From MGIIa-K1 sp964577145 (GTDB lineage Archaea > Thermoplasmatota > Poseidoniia > Poseidoniales > Poseidoniaceae): a DNA stretch of 64,000 bases. Under the pieces are notes generated by a model that was not told where the DNA came from, ran no database searches, and saw nothing but the letters and a program-made list of their open reading frames with translations. Location of the stretch: positions 1-64,000 of the forward strand of contig CAZNXM010000004.1 in assembly GCA_964577145.1 (NCBI GenBank). The letters run 5' to 3'. This document shows positions 52,178 to 60,614 of the stretch, piece by piece. The position numbers and the translations under genes were made by a program. Positions within the stretch are counted from its first letter, which is position 1. Each line of letters begins with the position of its first letter.

Positions 52178-52729
52178 TCATTCCTCGGTTTCAGTTTCAA
52201 CTAGCATCCTCATGACAAGTCCACTAGCAATCAAAGCCACACATACCGAATATACTCCGGGGTCAATCCAATTCGTGAATAGTATTCCACGGATGATGTA
52301 GAAAATCAAGCCGATGGTAATCAACCATCCACCAATAGGTGTTGCCAATCCTTTGTCGAAGGAAAAGAGGGAAAGGACGAATCCGACTTCATGCTCAAAA
52401 GTAGATTTCAAATGCTCTTCCATTGTACCATCGCCAATCTGTGTTCGCATACCTAAGAATAATGCAGCACAACAAATTGCCATGAAAACAATGTCACCCA
52501 AAACAATCGAGAAACCATCAGCAACATCAAATGCAGCGTTGGTCATCTCAAAGGTGAGTAGGCCACCCCAAGAGATTCTATGGTGAGGGTGAACAATTCC
52601 AAGGCAGTTCATGACTGCGAGGAAAAGTCCCCAAATTCCTAACGCAACATACCAGTCAGCAAGTCCCTTTGAAGGGAGTATGAAGGTCTCGAGAAGGCTG
52701 CGCTCTCCATTCTCATTGCTGTTGCTCAT
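52178..52729 (-). CDS. Membrane protein of unknown function, 4 helices
   Basis: Unrecognised protein of 183 residues with helices at about residues 24-44, 63-88, 125-147 and 155-175. The loops carry His/Pro and acidic residues (GIVHPHHRISWG, GMRTQIGDGTMEEH). ATG 52729 with GGTGG upstream is favoured over GTG 52741. It meets the glycosyltransferase gene end to end and lies downstream of orc1/cdc6, separated by a hairpin. Confidence 0.68.
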   Translation of the reverse strand: MSNSNENGERSLLETFILPSKGLADWYVALGIWGLFLAVMNCLGIVHPHHRISWGGLLTFEMTNAAFDVADGFSIVLGDIVFMAICCAALFLGMRTQIGDGTMEEHLKSTFEHEVGFVLSLFSFDKGLATPIGGWLITIGLIFYIIRGILFTNWIDPGVYSVCVALIASGLVMRMLVETETEE

Positions 52730-52769
52730 GGCGACTGCCACCTTGGTCGCGGTTATGAGTGTTTAGGAG

Positions 52770-52784
52770 AGCCCCTACGGGGCT
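52770..52784. repeat. Intergenic G/C hairpin downstream of orc1/cdc6
   Basis: AGCCCC and GGGGCT pair perfectly around TAC, with GAG/CTC pairing continuing outside. It lies between the cdc6 stop codon and the start of the next minus-strand gene. Confidence 0.66.
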
Positions 52785-52787
52785 TTC

Positions 52788-54029
52788 TCAAAGGCGGCTT
52801 TGGTGCCGGAACCTATTTGCAAAGATTTCCGAGAATACTGGTTCGGCCTTTGCCATCACATCGATTGGGTCGATGTTATTGGGGATACAGGAATTAATCT
52901 CCTTGGATCTACCATGCCTTCCTCTTGAAATTACTTTAGCTGTAATTAAGCCTAGCATGTCGAGATTATTGATAATGCCAGAGATTCTTCTTGCAGTTAG
53001 GAATTGCTGGCCAACTAAATTGCAAGCCTGTTTGTAAATGTGATAAACTTCACCAGTCTGAATATTGCGAAGTCCATTACTCTCATTGATGAGAACAGAT
53101 GCAAGAACCATCTTCTGTTGTGTGGGAAGAGTACGAATCACTGGTGTAACTTGGTCGGATTCAATTTGAGCCTGAGCAATCCTAACATGTTGTTGCTCTA
53201 CAATGCCAACACCTTCTTGCTCAGCCTTTTCGGTAGAAACACGAAGTAAATCAAGTGCGCAACGGGCATCTCCGTTTTCTTGTGCTGCAAGTGCAGCGCA
53301 CAATTCTATGACACCGTCTCCAATCGCATCTGGAGTGATTGCATTTTGTGCCCTTCCTCTAAGAATATCTTGAAGTTGCTCAGCATTATATGGATTGAAT
53401 ATGATATCTTCCTGGCCAAGCCTACTTCTTACTCGTGGATCGAGGAAGTCAGTAAATTTGAGATCGTTTGAGATGCCGATAACACATGCCCTAGCATTTT
53501 TTAATTCAGCATTCAAGTTTGTCAAATTGTAAAGAAGGTCATCTCCAGCCTTCTTTACAAGGTGGTCGATTTCGTCAAGTACGATGACATAAACTCCCCC
53601 GCGTTCATCCATCCGTCTCACTAATTCTGAAAACACCCGGTCAGTTGGCCAGCCAGTAAATGGGATATCAGCCTCTTCATGAGCTTCAAGAAGTGTGTTT
53701 CCAAGATGGGATAATACTCGGTATTGAGTATCGATTTGTCGGCAGTTAACCAAAACTGGATGAACAACTCTTCCAATTTGTTCACCCTTTCGCAGGAGTT
53801 GGTCACAAACATATCTGGTGACAGCGGTTTTACCGGCTCCGGTCACGCCGTAGAGAATCATATTCGAAGGAATGTGGCCCTTAAGGGCCTCGACTAAATT
53901 GAAACTTAAAGTCTCAACTTCTGCATCACGATGAGGCAGTCTTTCAGGGGTGTGAGTGTGGCGCAGTGTCTCCTTTTGGATGAAAAGCGTCCTTTGTGTG
54001 AGAATGCCATCGAAAATATTTGACGACAT
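52788..54029 (-). CDS. cdc6: Orc1/Cdc6 replication initiator
   Basis: AAA+ origin-binding protein of 413 residues that recognises origin repeats and loads MCM. Walker A is GVTGAGKTAVTRY, Walker B is VYVIVLDEIDHL, sensor 1 is ISNDLKFTDFLDPRVRSRLG (read at about 185-204) with the conserved SRL, and the C-terminal winged helix ends the chain. Its ATG is preceded by AGGAGAAGTG and a TATA element at 54112-54121 (TTTATATGG on the minus strand). It is transcribed away from the candidate origin. Confidence 0.95.
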   Translation of the reverse strand: MSSNIFDGILTQRTLFIQKETLRHTHTPERLPHRDAEVETLSFNLVEALKGHIPSNMILYGVTGAGKTAVTRYVCDQLLRKGEQIGRVVHPVLVNCRQIDTQYRVLSHLGNTLLEAHEEADIPFTGWPTDRVFSELVRRMDERGGVYVIVLDEIDHLVKKAGDDLLYNLTNLNAELKNARACVIGISNDLKFTDFLDPRVRSRLGQEDIIFNPYNAEQLQDILRGRAQNAITPDAIGDGVIELCAALAAQENGDARCALDLLRVSTEKAEQEGVGIVEQQHVRIAQAQIESDQVTPVIRTLPTQQKMVLASVLINESNGLRNIQTGEVYHIYKQACNLVGQQFLTARRISGIINNLDMLGLITAKVISRGRHGRSKEINSCIPNNIDPIDVMAKAEPVFSEIFANRFRHQSRL

Positions 54030-54440
54030 TTTATTACACTTCTCCTCATATCATTCAAGGTTGTCCGGCTGGCAGACACAATGCATGATGACTTACGTGA
54101 GTCCGAGTCCGCCATATAAATTTGTTTGCTGATGAAGAATTAAAGTGAGGAATAGCCGACTTATTCAACTTCAATTGGAGTTCATAAAGGGGAGGGCGTT
54201 TTCAGCATGATTATTGAAAAAAACAGCATACTGTCGGTCTGAATCCGGAAACTTTTCCGTAGGGAACTTTTTTTCCAAAGCGATAGAGCTGTCAAATCCG
54301 ACTCTCTATTTGGAAAGCCAAAGTCAATTCGAAAACAATCGTAACAAGCTAAGATCAAATTTTGTATATAACCTCCAATTGGAGAATTCAAGATTAAGTG
54401 TGAAAATTACACTCCCGTGAGTTATTTTTTGATGTTATTA
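54030..54440. other. Candidate replication origin region next to cdc6
   Basis: Gene-free, AT-rich 411 bases upstream of cdc6, the usual place of archaeal origins. CTTCAATTGGAGTT...AAAGGGGAGGG at 54169-54196 combines a dyad with a downstream G-string at the spacing found in archaeal origin recognition boxes. A second dyad, the perfect 12-bp palindrome CTCCAATTGGAG, lies at 54373-54384 with no G-string. Between them are TTCC-GTA-GGGAA (54258-54270), TTTGG-AAAG-CCAAA (54309-54322) and runs of A and T. The cdc6 promoter lies at the left edge. Confidence 0.62.
54112..54121 (-). promoter_or_regulatory. TATA-box candidate for cdc6
   Basis: On the minus strand AATTTATATGG lies about 85 bases before the cdc6 ATG. 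It matches the archaeal TTTATATA-type core promoter element. The exact transcription start is not visible. Confidence 0.5.
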
Positions 54441-55208
54441 TTATATCAAACCTATAGAATTCGGCAATAACTCTAACGTCATTTCATCATTTCCGTGAAT
54501 GACATTGGATGGGAAATCTGGCACCTGCGTGGTGATAATTTCATAATCAGCGTCAATAAATGTATGAGTTATTAATATCGTAGTATCTTGGTTTTCATTT
54601 GCAAGTTTCTTGATATCATCTGGTTTATGGTGGTGCTCAGTGGGTACCCATTGCGGAACTCCCATTTCTACAATAGCAAGATCAACACTACCAACTCGAC
54701 TCCACAATTCTTCACAAGGGCCACTATCTCCAGAGTGGAGAAGAGAAATTCCGTTTTCGTGTTCGAGCCTCCAACCATGCGGGTCTACTTCAGGGTCATG
54801 AAGAACTTCAAATCGCTCAAAAGACCAATTTTCAACTTTTGGAATATCAACCCATTTTATTGATTCCAGAATTGAATCGAGTGAGCCAGGATATGCAAGA
54901 TGGCAAAGATGCACGAGCCGTTCTTTGACTCCAGAAGAACCTGCTACTGTAAGTGGTCTAAGGCCATCTCTATCTGAAATGTATTTCCGTTCTAACAAGA
55001 TAAATGGAAATCCAAACACATGGTCTCCATGAACATGAGTGATTAGAATAGTATCGATATCTGCTACCGAAATACCTGCTCTCCGAAGGCTTGCTAAGCA
55101 TGTTGGAGGTGCATCTATTATCATGTGACGGTCAATACAAGTGAAAGAGTGATGGCGTCCTGAAGGCAAGAATGCATTACCGCTCCCGAGTAATTCGACC
55201 TTCACCAT
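54441..55208 (-). CDS. RNase Z-like metallo-beta-lactamase fold hydrolase
   Basis: Metal-dependent hydrolase of 255 residues. LLGSGNAFLPSGRHHS opens the fold and LITHVHGDHVFGFP carries the HxHxDH zinc motif; further ligands are in SGDSGPCEEL and the late ITHTF. The sequence resembles tRNase Z/ElaC and arylsulfatase-type members. It lacks an obvious exosite arm, so tRNA 3' processing is possible but not certain. Start at MVKVELLGSG; the upstream frame would run into the divergent flavoprotein gene. Confidence 0.85.
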   Translation of the reverse strand: MVKVELLGSGNAFLPSGRHHSFTCIDRHMIIDAPPTCLASLRRAGISVADIDTILITHVHGDHVFGFPFILLERKYISDRDGLRPLTVAGSSGVKERLVHLCHLAYPGSLDSILESIKWVDIPKVENWSFERFEVLHDPEVDPHGWRLEHENGISLLHSGDSGPCEELWSRVGSVDLAIVEMGVPQWVPTEHHHKPDDIKKLANENQDTTILITHTFIDADYEIITTQVPDFPSNVIHGNDEMTLELLPNSIGLI

Positions 55209-55297
55209 GGAGGGGGTGACGCCCTTCGGGCCTAAGACATCATCGCACCAACATTCATGAACAGTAGTCCGGTGGGCTGGTTCATTCGGTGGTTGCA

Positions 55298-56560
55298 ATG
55301 TCGAAATGGAGTGCAAAGAGCCCTTACCAATCAAAGGTTACTGAGTGCTATGTTCTCAATGGACCAGGTTCCAAAAAGGAAACCTGCCATATCGTATTCG
55401 ATTTGGGTGATTCCGGCATGGATTACAAAGTAGGTGACGCATTAGGTGTGCTTGCAGAAAATCCACCTCATACCGTCGATGAATTAATTGAAGTCACTGG
55501 TTGGGATAGTAAACAAATTGTGAGCACGCATAATGGTGAGCGCACTCTTCGCGACGCATTAAAGATGGATTTTGAAATTCATCGCGTTAACAAGAAATTC
55601 GTAAATTCACTTGTTCAAAAGGTGACTTCAACAGGTATGCGAATCACAGTTTCACTAGTGGAACGCTATCGTGAGGCTGTGGCTGGAGGTGGCTCTGAAT
55701 GGATGGGAGGAGATTCATCTCTTGTCGTAGAACCTAACCCTTCTATTCCGGGCGATGACCCTGTGGCAAAGGTCGCTAATCTCGTCTCTGATGGCGATGC
55801 AATGGAGGACTATATCTGGTCACGTGATTATATCGATGTGATTAGGGATTTTGATGTTCAGTATGATGCAGAAGAATTCCTTGAACTAATTGACAAATTA
55901 AAGCCACGCCTCTATTCTATTGCTTCAAGCCACGATGCCCATCCTGGTTTGGTTGAGTTGACAGTTGGAATCGTTCGATATTCTCATCACGATAGAGATA
56001 GAGGTGGTTTGTGTACTGTTTACTTAGCTGACGAAGTTGAAATTGGGAAAACCGATGTTGGTGTATTCATGAGCCCTACCAAGTCTTTCGTTTTGCCAGA
56101 AGACAAATCTACTGATATTATCATGGTTGGTCCGGGAACAGGAATCGCACCTTTCCGTGCTTTCATGGAACAGCGTGTCTTTGATGGCGGGGATGGAAAG
56201 AATTGGTTATTCTTTGGCGATCAATCTGAGAAAACAGAATTTTACTACAAGGATTCGATTGAGGGTTGGCTCGATGAAGGTCACCTCTACCGATTTACCA
56301 CTGCTTGGTCAAGAGATCAGGAAGAGAAAATCTATGTTCAACACAGACTCAAAGAGTATGGTGCTGAGGTTTGGGAATGGTTTGAGAGAGGAGCATATTT
56401 CTACATCTGCGGCGATAAGAAATACATGGCAAAGGATGTACATCGAGCCCTAATCGAAATCGCAATAGAGCACGGTGGAATGTCAGAAGAAGATGCAACC
56501 TTCTTCATCGAGAAAACGATGATGAGGGAGCAAAAGCGCTACTTGCGCGATGTGTACTGA
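55298..56560 (+). CDS. CysJ-like NADPH flavoprotein reductase
   Basis: Diflavin-reductase-type module of 420 residues, FAD- and NADPH-binding halves only, with no flavodoxin domain. RLYSIASSHDAHPG gives the FAD-contacting RxYS, GGLCTVYLAD the pyrophosphate region, MVGPGTGIAPFRAF the NADPH site and the C-terminal YFYICGDKKYMAKDV. As in CysJ a connecting domain (DALGVLAENPP on) separates the FAD parts. It would pass electrons to sulfite reductase or another acceptor, but no hemoprotein partner lies nearby. ATG 55298 is preferred over 55289. Confidence 0.9.
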   Translation: MSKWSAKSPYQSKVTECYVLNGPGSKKETCHIVFDLGDSGMDYKVGDALGVLAENPPHTVDELIEVTGWDSKQIVSTHNGERTLRDALKMDFEIHRVNKKFVNSLVQKVTSTGMRITVSLVERYREAVAGGGSEWMGGDSSLVVEPNPSIPGDDPVAKVANLVSDGDAMEDYIWSRDYIDVIRDFDVQYDAEEFLELIDKLKPRLYSIASSHDAHPGLVELTVGIVRYSHHDRDRGGLCTVYLADEVEIGKTDVGVFMSPTKSFVLPEDKSTDIIMVGPGTGIAPFRAFMEQRVFDGGDGKNWLFFGDQSEKTEFYYKDSIEGWLDEGHLYRFTTAWSRDQEEKIYVQHRLKEYGAEVWEWFERGAYFYICGDKKYMAKDVHRALIEIAIEHGGMSEEDATFFIEKTMMREQKRYLRDVY

Positions 56561-56567
56561 TACTGGA

Positions 56568-57143
56568 TTATGAATCGAGCGGAGTAGGTATTTCCACCGC
56601 TGGAATACCTCGTTCACGCGCCCGTTTTATCATGATAGATGTCCACTTGGATTTCGGACCAGGGAAAGCGATAACATGTGTCGCATGGTTAAGCATATCA
56701 TCGACAAGTGTAGGTGCTGCTTCTGGCCTACCATCGTCTTGTAATCCGCTCCGTGGTGCATTCCATGCTTCATTGTAAATCGCCATCGGAATGGCATGAT
56801 TATCACACCATCTCTCCGCTAAATAATCGACTCCTGATGCGCCTCCAATGATTATCAAGTCAGGATATTCATGCCATTTCATCCATTGATCGAGTTGCTC
56901 TTCTAACCACTGAAAATCATAGAATCTAGAATTGCCACAAATTACCAAATTCACAACTTTACCGCTCTTATTCAGATCCCTTCCCGCCAAACGCTCGGCA
57001 GTGGCCGCTCCGGTGTTTTCATCTGCATCCATAGACGCGAGTATGTTTGCTATCCTATAAGCCTCATCCCGCCGCTTCCCATACAGCGCGAGAAAGCGGG
57101 TCAGAGTTGCCGGAATCCGGCGACAATATTGGCTTGAAAACAT
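56568..57143 (-). CDS. DUF2493/YspA-type SLOG-fold protein
   Basis: Protein of 191 residues with a C-terminal SLOG domain of about 120 residues: VICGNSRFYDF, IIIGGASGVDYLAERWC, MAIYNEAWNAP and HVIAFPGPKSKWTSIMIKRAR. SLOG proteins bind nucleotide-derived ligands and occur in nucleotide metabolism and in conflict systems; DUF2493 is a stand-alone branch often of phage or plasmid distribution. The N-terminal ~65 residues are helical and unrecognised. It is divergent from accC. No toxin or nuclease partner is adjacent. Confidence 0.8.
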   Translation of the reverse strand: MFSSQYCRRIPATLTRFLALYGKRRDEAYRIANILASMDADENTGAATAERLAGRDLNKSGKVVNLVICGNSRFYDFQWLEEQLDQWMKWHEYPDLIIIGGASGVDYLAERWCDNHAIPMAIYNEAWNAPRSGLQDDGRPEAAPTLVDDMLNHATHVIAFPGPKSKWTSIMIKRARERGIPAVEIPTPLDS

Positions 57144-57202
57144 CACATGAGTGTAATTGTTGAACCGCTTTCATCATAGAGCAGGTGTGTCTGGCAACAC
57201 TC

Positions 57203-58543
57203 ATGGGATTCAAACGTGTGCTTATTGCCAACCGTGGTGAAATCGCATTAAGGATTCTGAGAGCATTGCGTGATATGGGTATTGAGGCAGCCGTTATTCA
57301 CGGCCGTGAAGACCGATTATCACTACCTGTACGTATGGCAGATGTCGCATATCCTATCATGCGAGCAAACCCTTTGGATTCTTACCTTGATATCGAGGCG
57401 ATAGTAAATGCCGCTAAAGAATTGAATTGTGATGCAGTACATCCAGGATATGGATTTCTTGCCGAGAATGCTCAATTCGTAAAGCGCCTAGAAGAAGAAG
57501 GAATCACTTTCATTGGTCCTGCTGCGAATGTTATCACTTTACTTGGTGACAAAATCGAGGCAAGAGCTGCGATGGAAGCAGCAGGTCTTCCAACTGCTAA
57601 AGGCAGTAGTGAACCCATCTCCAGTGCAGACGTTGCGAGTGAACTGGCTTCAGAAATTGGTTATCCAGTTATCATCAAAGCTGCAGCAGGTGGTGGAGGT
57701 ATTGGTATGCAAATTGTGCACGCTTCAGATGAATTTGAAGGGGCTCTCAAGTTGTGCCAAAGCCGGGCAAAATCCGCATTTGGTGATGATAGGGTATTCG
57801 TAGAGAAATATATCGAAGGTGCCCAACACGTAGAATTTCAAGTTCTTGGTGATGGCAAAAATGCTATTCATTTCGGTGAGAGATTTTGCTCTATTCAACG
57901 TCGTCACCAGAAACTTGTCGAGGAAGGTCCTTGGTTGACCGATGAGAAGCGTGCGGAGATAGGTGCTCTTGTTTGCGCTGGTGCTGAAAGCGTCGGGTAC
58001 AAGGGCTTAGCAACATTCGAATTTTTGCGTGATAAGAATGGAGATTTTTACTTTCTCGAAGTCAATCCCCGGGTTCAGGTAGAGCATACGGTCACCGAAT
58101 TGATCACAGGATACAACCTTGTCCAACTTGGAATCAGAGTTGCTCAAGGTGAAAGTCTACCTCTCTCTCAGGGGGATGTGAAGATTAGAGGTCATGCGAT
58201 TCAATGTCGACTAAATGCTGAAGATACTACCAACTTCGTACCTTCACCTGGTAGACTTTGGGAATGTCATTTCCCCAGTGGATTTGGAGTACGATGTGAT
58301 ACTCATGCCCATCCTGGTTATGAGATGCCAGGATGTTTTGATAGTCTGTTGGCAAAACTACTGACTTGGGGACCAACTCGTGAAGATGCAATCGCTCGAA
58401 TGAGAACCGCTCTAGATGAGACAATCATTACTGGAGTAGAGCATTTAATTCCGCTACATCGTAGAATTATGGATGAGAAAGATTTCCTAAACCGAGACGT
58501 TACAATCCAATATATCGATATGCACCAGGATTTACTCGGGTGA
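57203..58543 (+). CDS. accC: Biotin carboxylase (acyl-CoA carboxylase subunit)
   Basis: ATP-grasp enzyme of 446 residues carboxylating biotin for an acyl-CoA (acetyl/propionyl) carboxylase. RVLIANRGEIALRILRA is the N-terminal signature, HPGYGFLAENA and KAAAGGGGIGMQIV the glycine-rich ATP loop, QRRHQKLVEEGP and FLEVNPRVQVEHTVTE the catalytic/biotin site. The chain ends at the carboxylase boundary; biotin carrier and transferase are separate and not in the window. The PfkB kinase gene starts 4 bases after the stop. Confidence 0.94.
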   Translation: MGFKRVLIANRGEIALRILRALRDMGIEAAVIHGREDRLSLPVRMADVAYPIMRANPLDSYLDIEAIVNAAKELNCDAVHPGYGFLAENAQFVKRLEEEGITFIGPAANVITLLGDKIEARAAMEAAGLPTAKGSSEPISSADVASELASEIGYPVIIKAAAGGGGIGMQIVHASDEFEGALKLCQSRAKSAFGDDRVFVEKYIEGAQHVEFQVLGDGKNAIHFGERFCSIQRRHQKLVEEGPWLTDEKRAEIGALVCAGAESVGYKGLATFEFLRDKNGDFYFLEVNPRVQVEHTVTELITGYNLVQLGIRVAQGESLPLSQGDVKIRGHAIQCRLNAEDTTNFVPSPGRLWECHFPSGFGVRCDTHAHPGYEMPGCFDSLLAKLLTWGPTREDAIARMRTALDETIITGVEHLIPLHRRIMDEKDFLNRDVTIQYIDMHQDLLG

Positions 58544-58547
58544 TTAG

Positions 58548-59474
58548 ATGGATGTTCTAATCGTCGGCAGTCTTGCCTATGATTCACTGGAATCCCCAGA
58601 GGGAATTGCAACAGAAGAATTGGGAGGTTCAGCATCCTACAGTGGATTCTCCACCTCATTTCATTTGAATCGAATGTCTGGTGGCAAAGCAGCATTAGTA
58701 GGGGTGGTCGGACATGACTTCCTCACTGAAGATATGGCTGCATATGTCGATGCAGGCCTCGATGTCACAGGAATAGAAACTGCACAGGGCTTGACTTTCC
58801 GCTGGAAGGGGTCATATCACGGAAATATGTCTGAAGCAGAAACTCATGAAACTCATCTCAATGTGTTCGAGCACTTCGAACCAAAAGTTCCAGTTCATTC
58901 TATTCATCCAAGTGTGGTGTTTTGCGCAAATTTGCACCCCGCACTACAACTTTCGGTTATCGAACAAACTTCACCCACCAGAATTACGATGCTTGATTCT
59001 ATGAATTTGTGGATTAACATTGCAAAAGATAGTTTGATTGAAGCTATGCAGAAGGTCGACCTTGTAGTACTGAATGATGGTGAAATTAGGATGCTAGCCA
59101 ATGATGATAATTTGGTCCGAGCATCCTTTGCAGTTCAGGAATTGGCCGGCGGTGGAATCCTTGTCGTAAAGCGAGGAGAACATGGAGTTCTTGCTCTTCA
59201 CCCCGATGGATTGCTATCTATGCCGGCATTTCCGACAAAGAAAATCGTAGATCCAACAGGTTGTGGCGATGCTTTTGCAGGAGCGATGGCAGCTTTCCTT
59301 TCACAAAATGAAGGAAAGATAGAGCGTGAAGAACTTGCAGAGGCTCTTGTTCATGCTACAGTTACCGCATCATTTACTTTAGAGAGGTTCGGAACAAATA
59401 AAATCAGAAATCTTTCGCAGGAAGAATACGACTTACGACTAATCGACTACCGAGCGATAACCAGTACCCGCTGA
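58548..59474 (+). CDS. PfkB-family sugar/nucleoside kinase
   Basis: Kinase of 308 residues in the ribokinase/PfkB fold. GGSASYSGFSTS is the N-terminal substrate glycine pair, VVKRGEHGVLAL and DPTGCGDAFAGAMAAFL the C-terminal PfkB signature with the catalytic Asp. The substrate may be a sugar, adenosine or a nucleoside. The ATG lies 4 bases after the accC stop with GGTGATT as ribosome site. A 7-bp hairpin overlaps its own stop codon. Confidence 0.9.
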   Translation: MDVLIVGSLAYDSLESPEGIATEELGGSASYSGFSTSFHLNRMSGGKAALVGVVGHDFLTEDMAAYVDAGLDVTGIETAQGLTFRWKGSYHGNMSEAETHETHLNVFEHFEPKVPVHSIHPSVVFCANLHPALQLSVIEQTSPTRITMLDSMNLWINIAKDSLIEAMQKVDLVVLNDGEIRMLANDDNLVRASFAVQELAGGGILVVKRGEHGVLALHPDGLLSMPAFPTKKIVDPTGCGDAFAGAMAAFLSQNEGKIEREELAEALVHATVTASFTLERFGTNKIRNLSQEEYDLRLIDYRAITSTR

Positions 59475-59490
59475 GTCTACAACAGACTCA
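59472..59490. repeat. Hairpin overlapping a stop codon
   Basis: TGAGTCT (containing the TGA stop of the PfkB gene) and AGACTCA pair perfectly around ACAAC. Confidence 0.7.
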
Positions 59491-59515
59491 AGAAAGGTCC
59501 GCCGGTCGCCGGTAT

Positions 59516-60535
59516 ATGACCGTCCTCAATATCGCCATGGTCGGAAGTGACGAATTGGCGAAAGAGATTGCGAAGGCAACCGACCAACGCGATGTCCATA
59601 CCTATGTTCACAAAGAGGTCGGAGCCAATGGTCCTCGGATTCTATCTATCATAAGGCCCGCTAAACTTCCAGATAGAATACGCCCTCTGTTCAATGCATT
59701 GTGCGCGGCCCGTGTTGGATTGATTGAGGTAACAGGTGTCAATGCAGAATTCGGAGAAGTTCTGGTCGCTTTTGCTTCAGCGGGAATTGACAAGGGCCTC
59801 ATCGTAATCAACGCCGCAGAGGGAGGATGGGTTGACGAAGACCAAGTAATGGGTCTCTTCAAACAGGCTGGACTAAGTGGATGGACTCAATGTAGTAGTG
59901 ATGGAATCGAACTTCGTGGGGAATTATACAAGTTAATGGATTTGATTTCTACTGACCTCGAGGCGGCAAAGTCTGCTCCACTCGTTGTCCCAATCGACCA
60001 ACATTTCAATGTCAAAGGCATTGGTCTTGTTGCAATTGGCTATGTTCAATCTGGTACCTTGAAGGTACATGATGAATTGAGATTAATGCCAGCTGATGGC
60101 CCTGGGACAGTGAAGTCATTACAGGTAATGGATGATGATGTGAATGAGGCTGTAGCAGGCGATAGAGTAGGAATCGCTCTACGAAATACCAAGGAAGAAC
60201 ATCTCTCTGGTGGAAGCCTTGTGATACATCCTGAAGTAGAAGATAAGAACAAAGGGATCAGTATTCCACTTGCACTTGAGAAGCACGAACGTAGCCGAAT
60301 AGAATTAACACAATCTCCGTTCCAAAAAAGAATCCTAAATCCCGGAGATGTTGTTCATGCTGCGGTCGATTTGCAATTCGCTGTTGGAAGAATTGAATCG
60401 ATAGATGATGGAATGATAGTTTCTTGGGATTCGCCATTATTCATCAGGTGCGATGAAGCACCACAGGTTTTGGTTGCCCAACTCGATTCTAAACCACGAA
60501 TAATGGGTTCAGCAAGCGTATACCGGCTGGATTGA
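59516..60535 (+). CDS. EF-Tu-like protein with degenerate GTPase domain
   Basis: Protein of 339 residues arranged as an elongation-factor-type G domain plus two beta-barrels. The barrels are clear: FNVKGIGLVAIGYVQSGTLKVHDEL and GDRVGIALRN read as domain 2, and the last 90 residues as domain 3 (PGDVVHAAVDLQF, LFIRCDEAPQVLVAQ). In the G domain the P-loop position reads GSDELAKEIAKAT, with no GxxxxGKS/T, DxxG or NKxD motif, so GTP binding is probably lost. It may be a non-hydrolysing paralogue of EF-1A/SelB that still touches tRNA or ribosome. Confidence 0.78.
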   Translation: MTVLNIAMVGSDELAKEIAKATDQRDVHTYVHKEVGANGPRILSIIRPAKLPDRIRPLFNALCAARVGLIEVTGVNAEFGEVLVAFASAGIDKGLIVINAAEGGWVDEDQVMGLFKQAGLSGWTQCSSDGIELRGELYKLMDLISTDLEAAKSAPLVVPIDQHFNVKGIGLVAIGYVQSGTLKVHDELRLMPADGPGTVKSLQVMDDDVNEAVAGDRVGIALRNTKEEHLSGGSLVIHPEVEDKNKGISIPLALEKHERSRIELTQSPFQKRILNPGDVVHAAVDLQFAVGRIESIDDGMIVSWDSPLFIRCDEAPQVLVAQLDSKPRIMGSASVYRLD

Positions 60536-60552
60536 GAGGGTCGCCAATACGC

Positions 60553-60567
60553 AACCCCATAGGGGTT
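60553..60567. repeat. Intergenic G/C hairpin
   Basis: AACCCC and GGGGTT pair around ATA in the 79-base spacer after the EF-Tu-like gene. Confidence 0.64.
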
Positions 60568-60614
60568 CACCTACGGTGCATTGATAACCTCAACTTCAAG
60601 TTCGCAGGTTCGGG

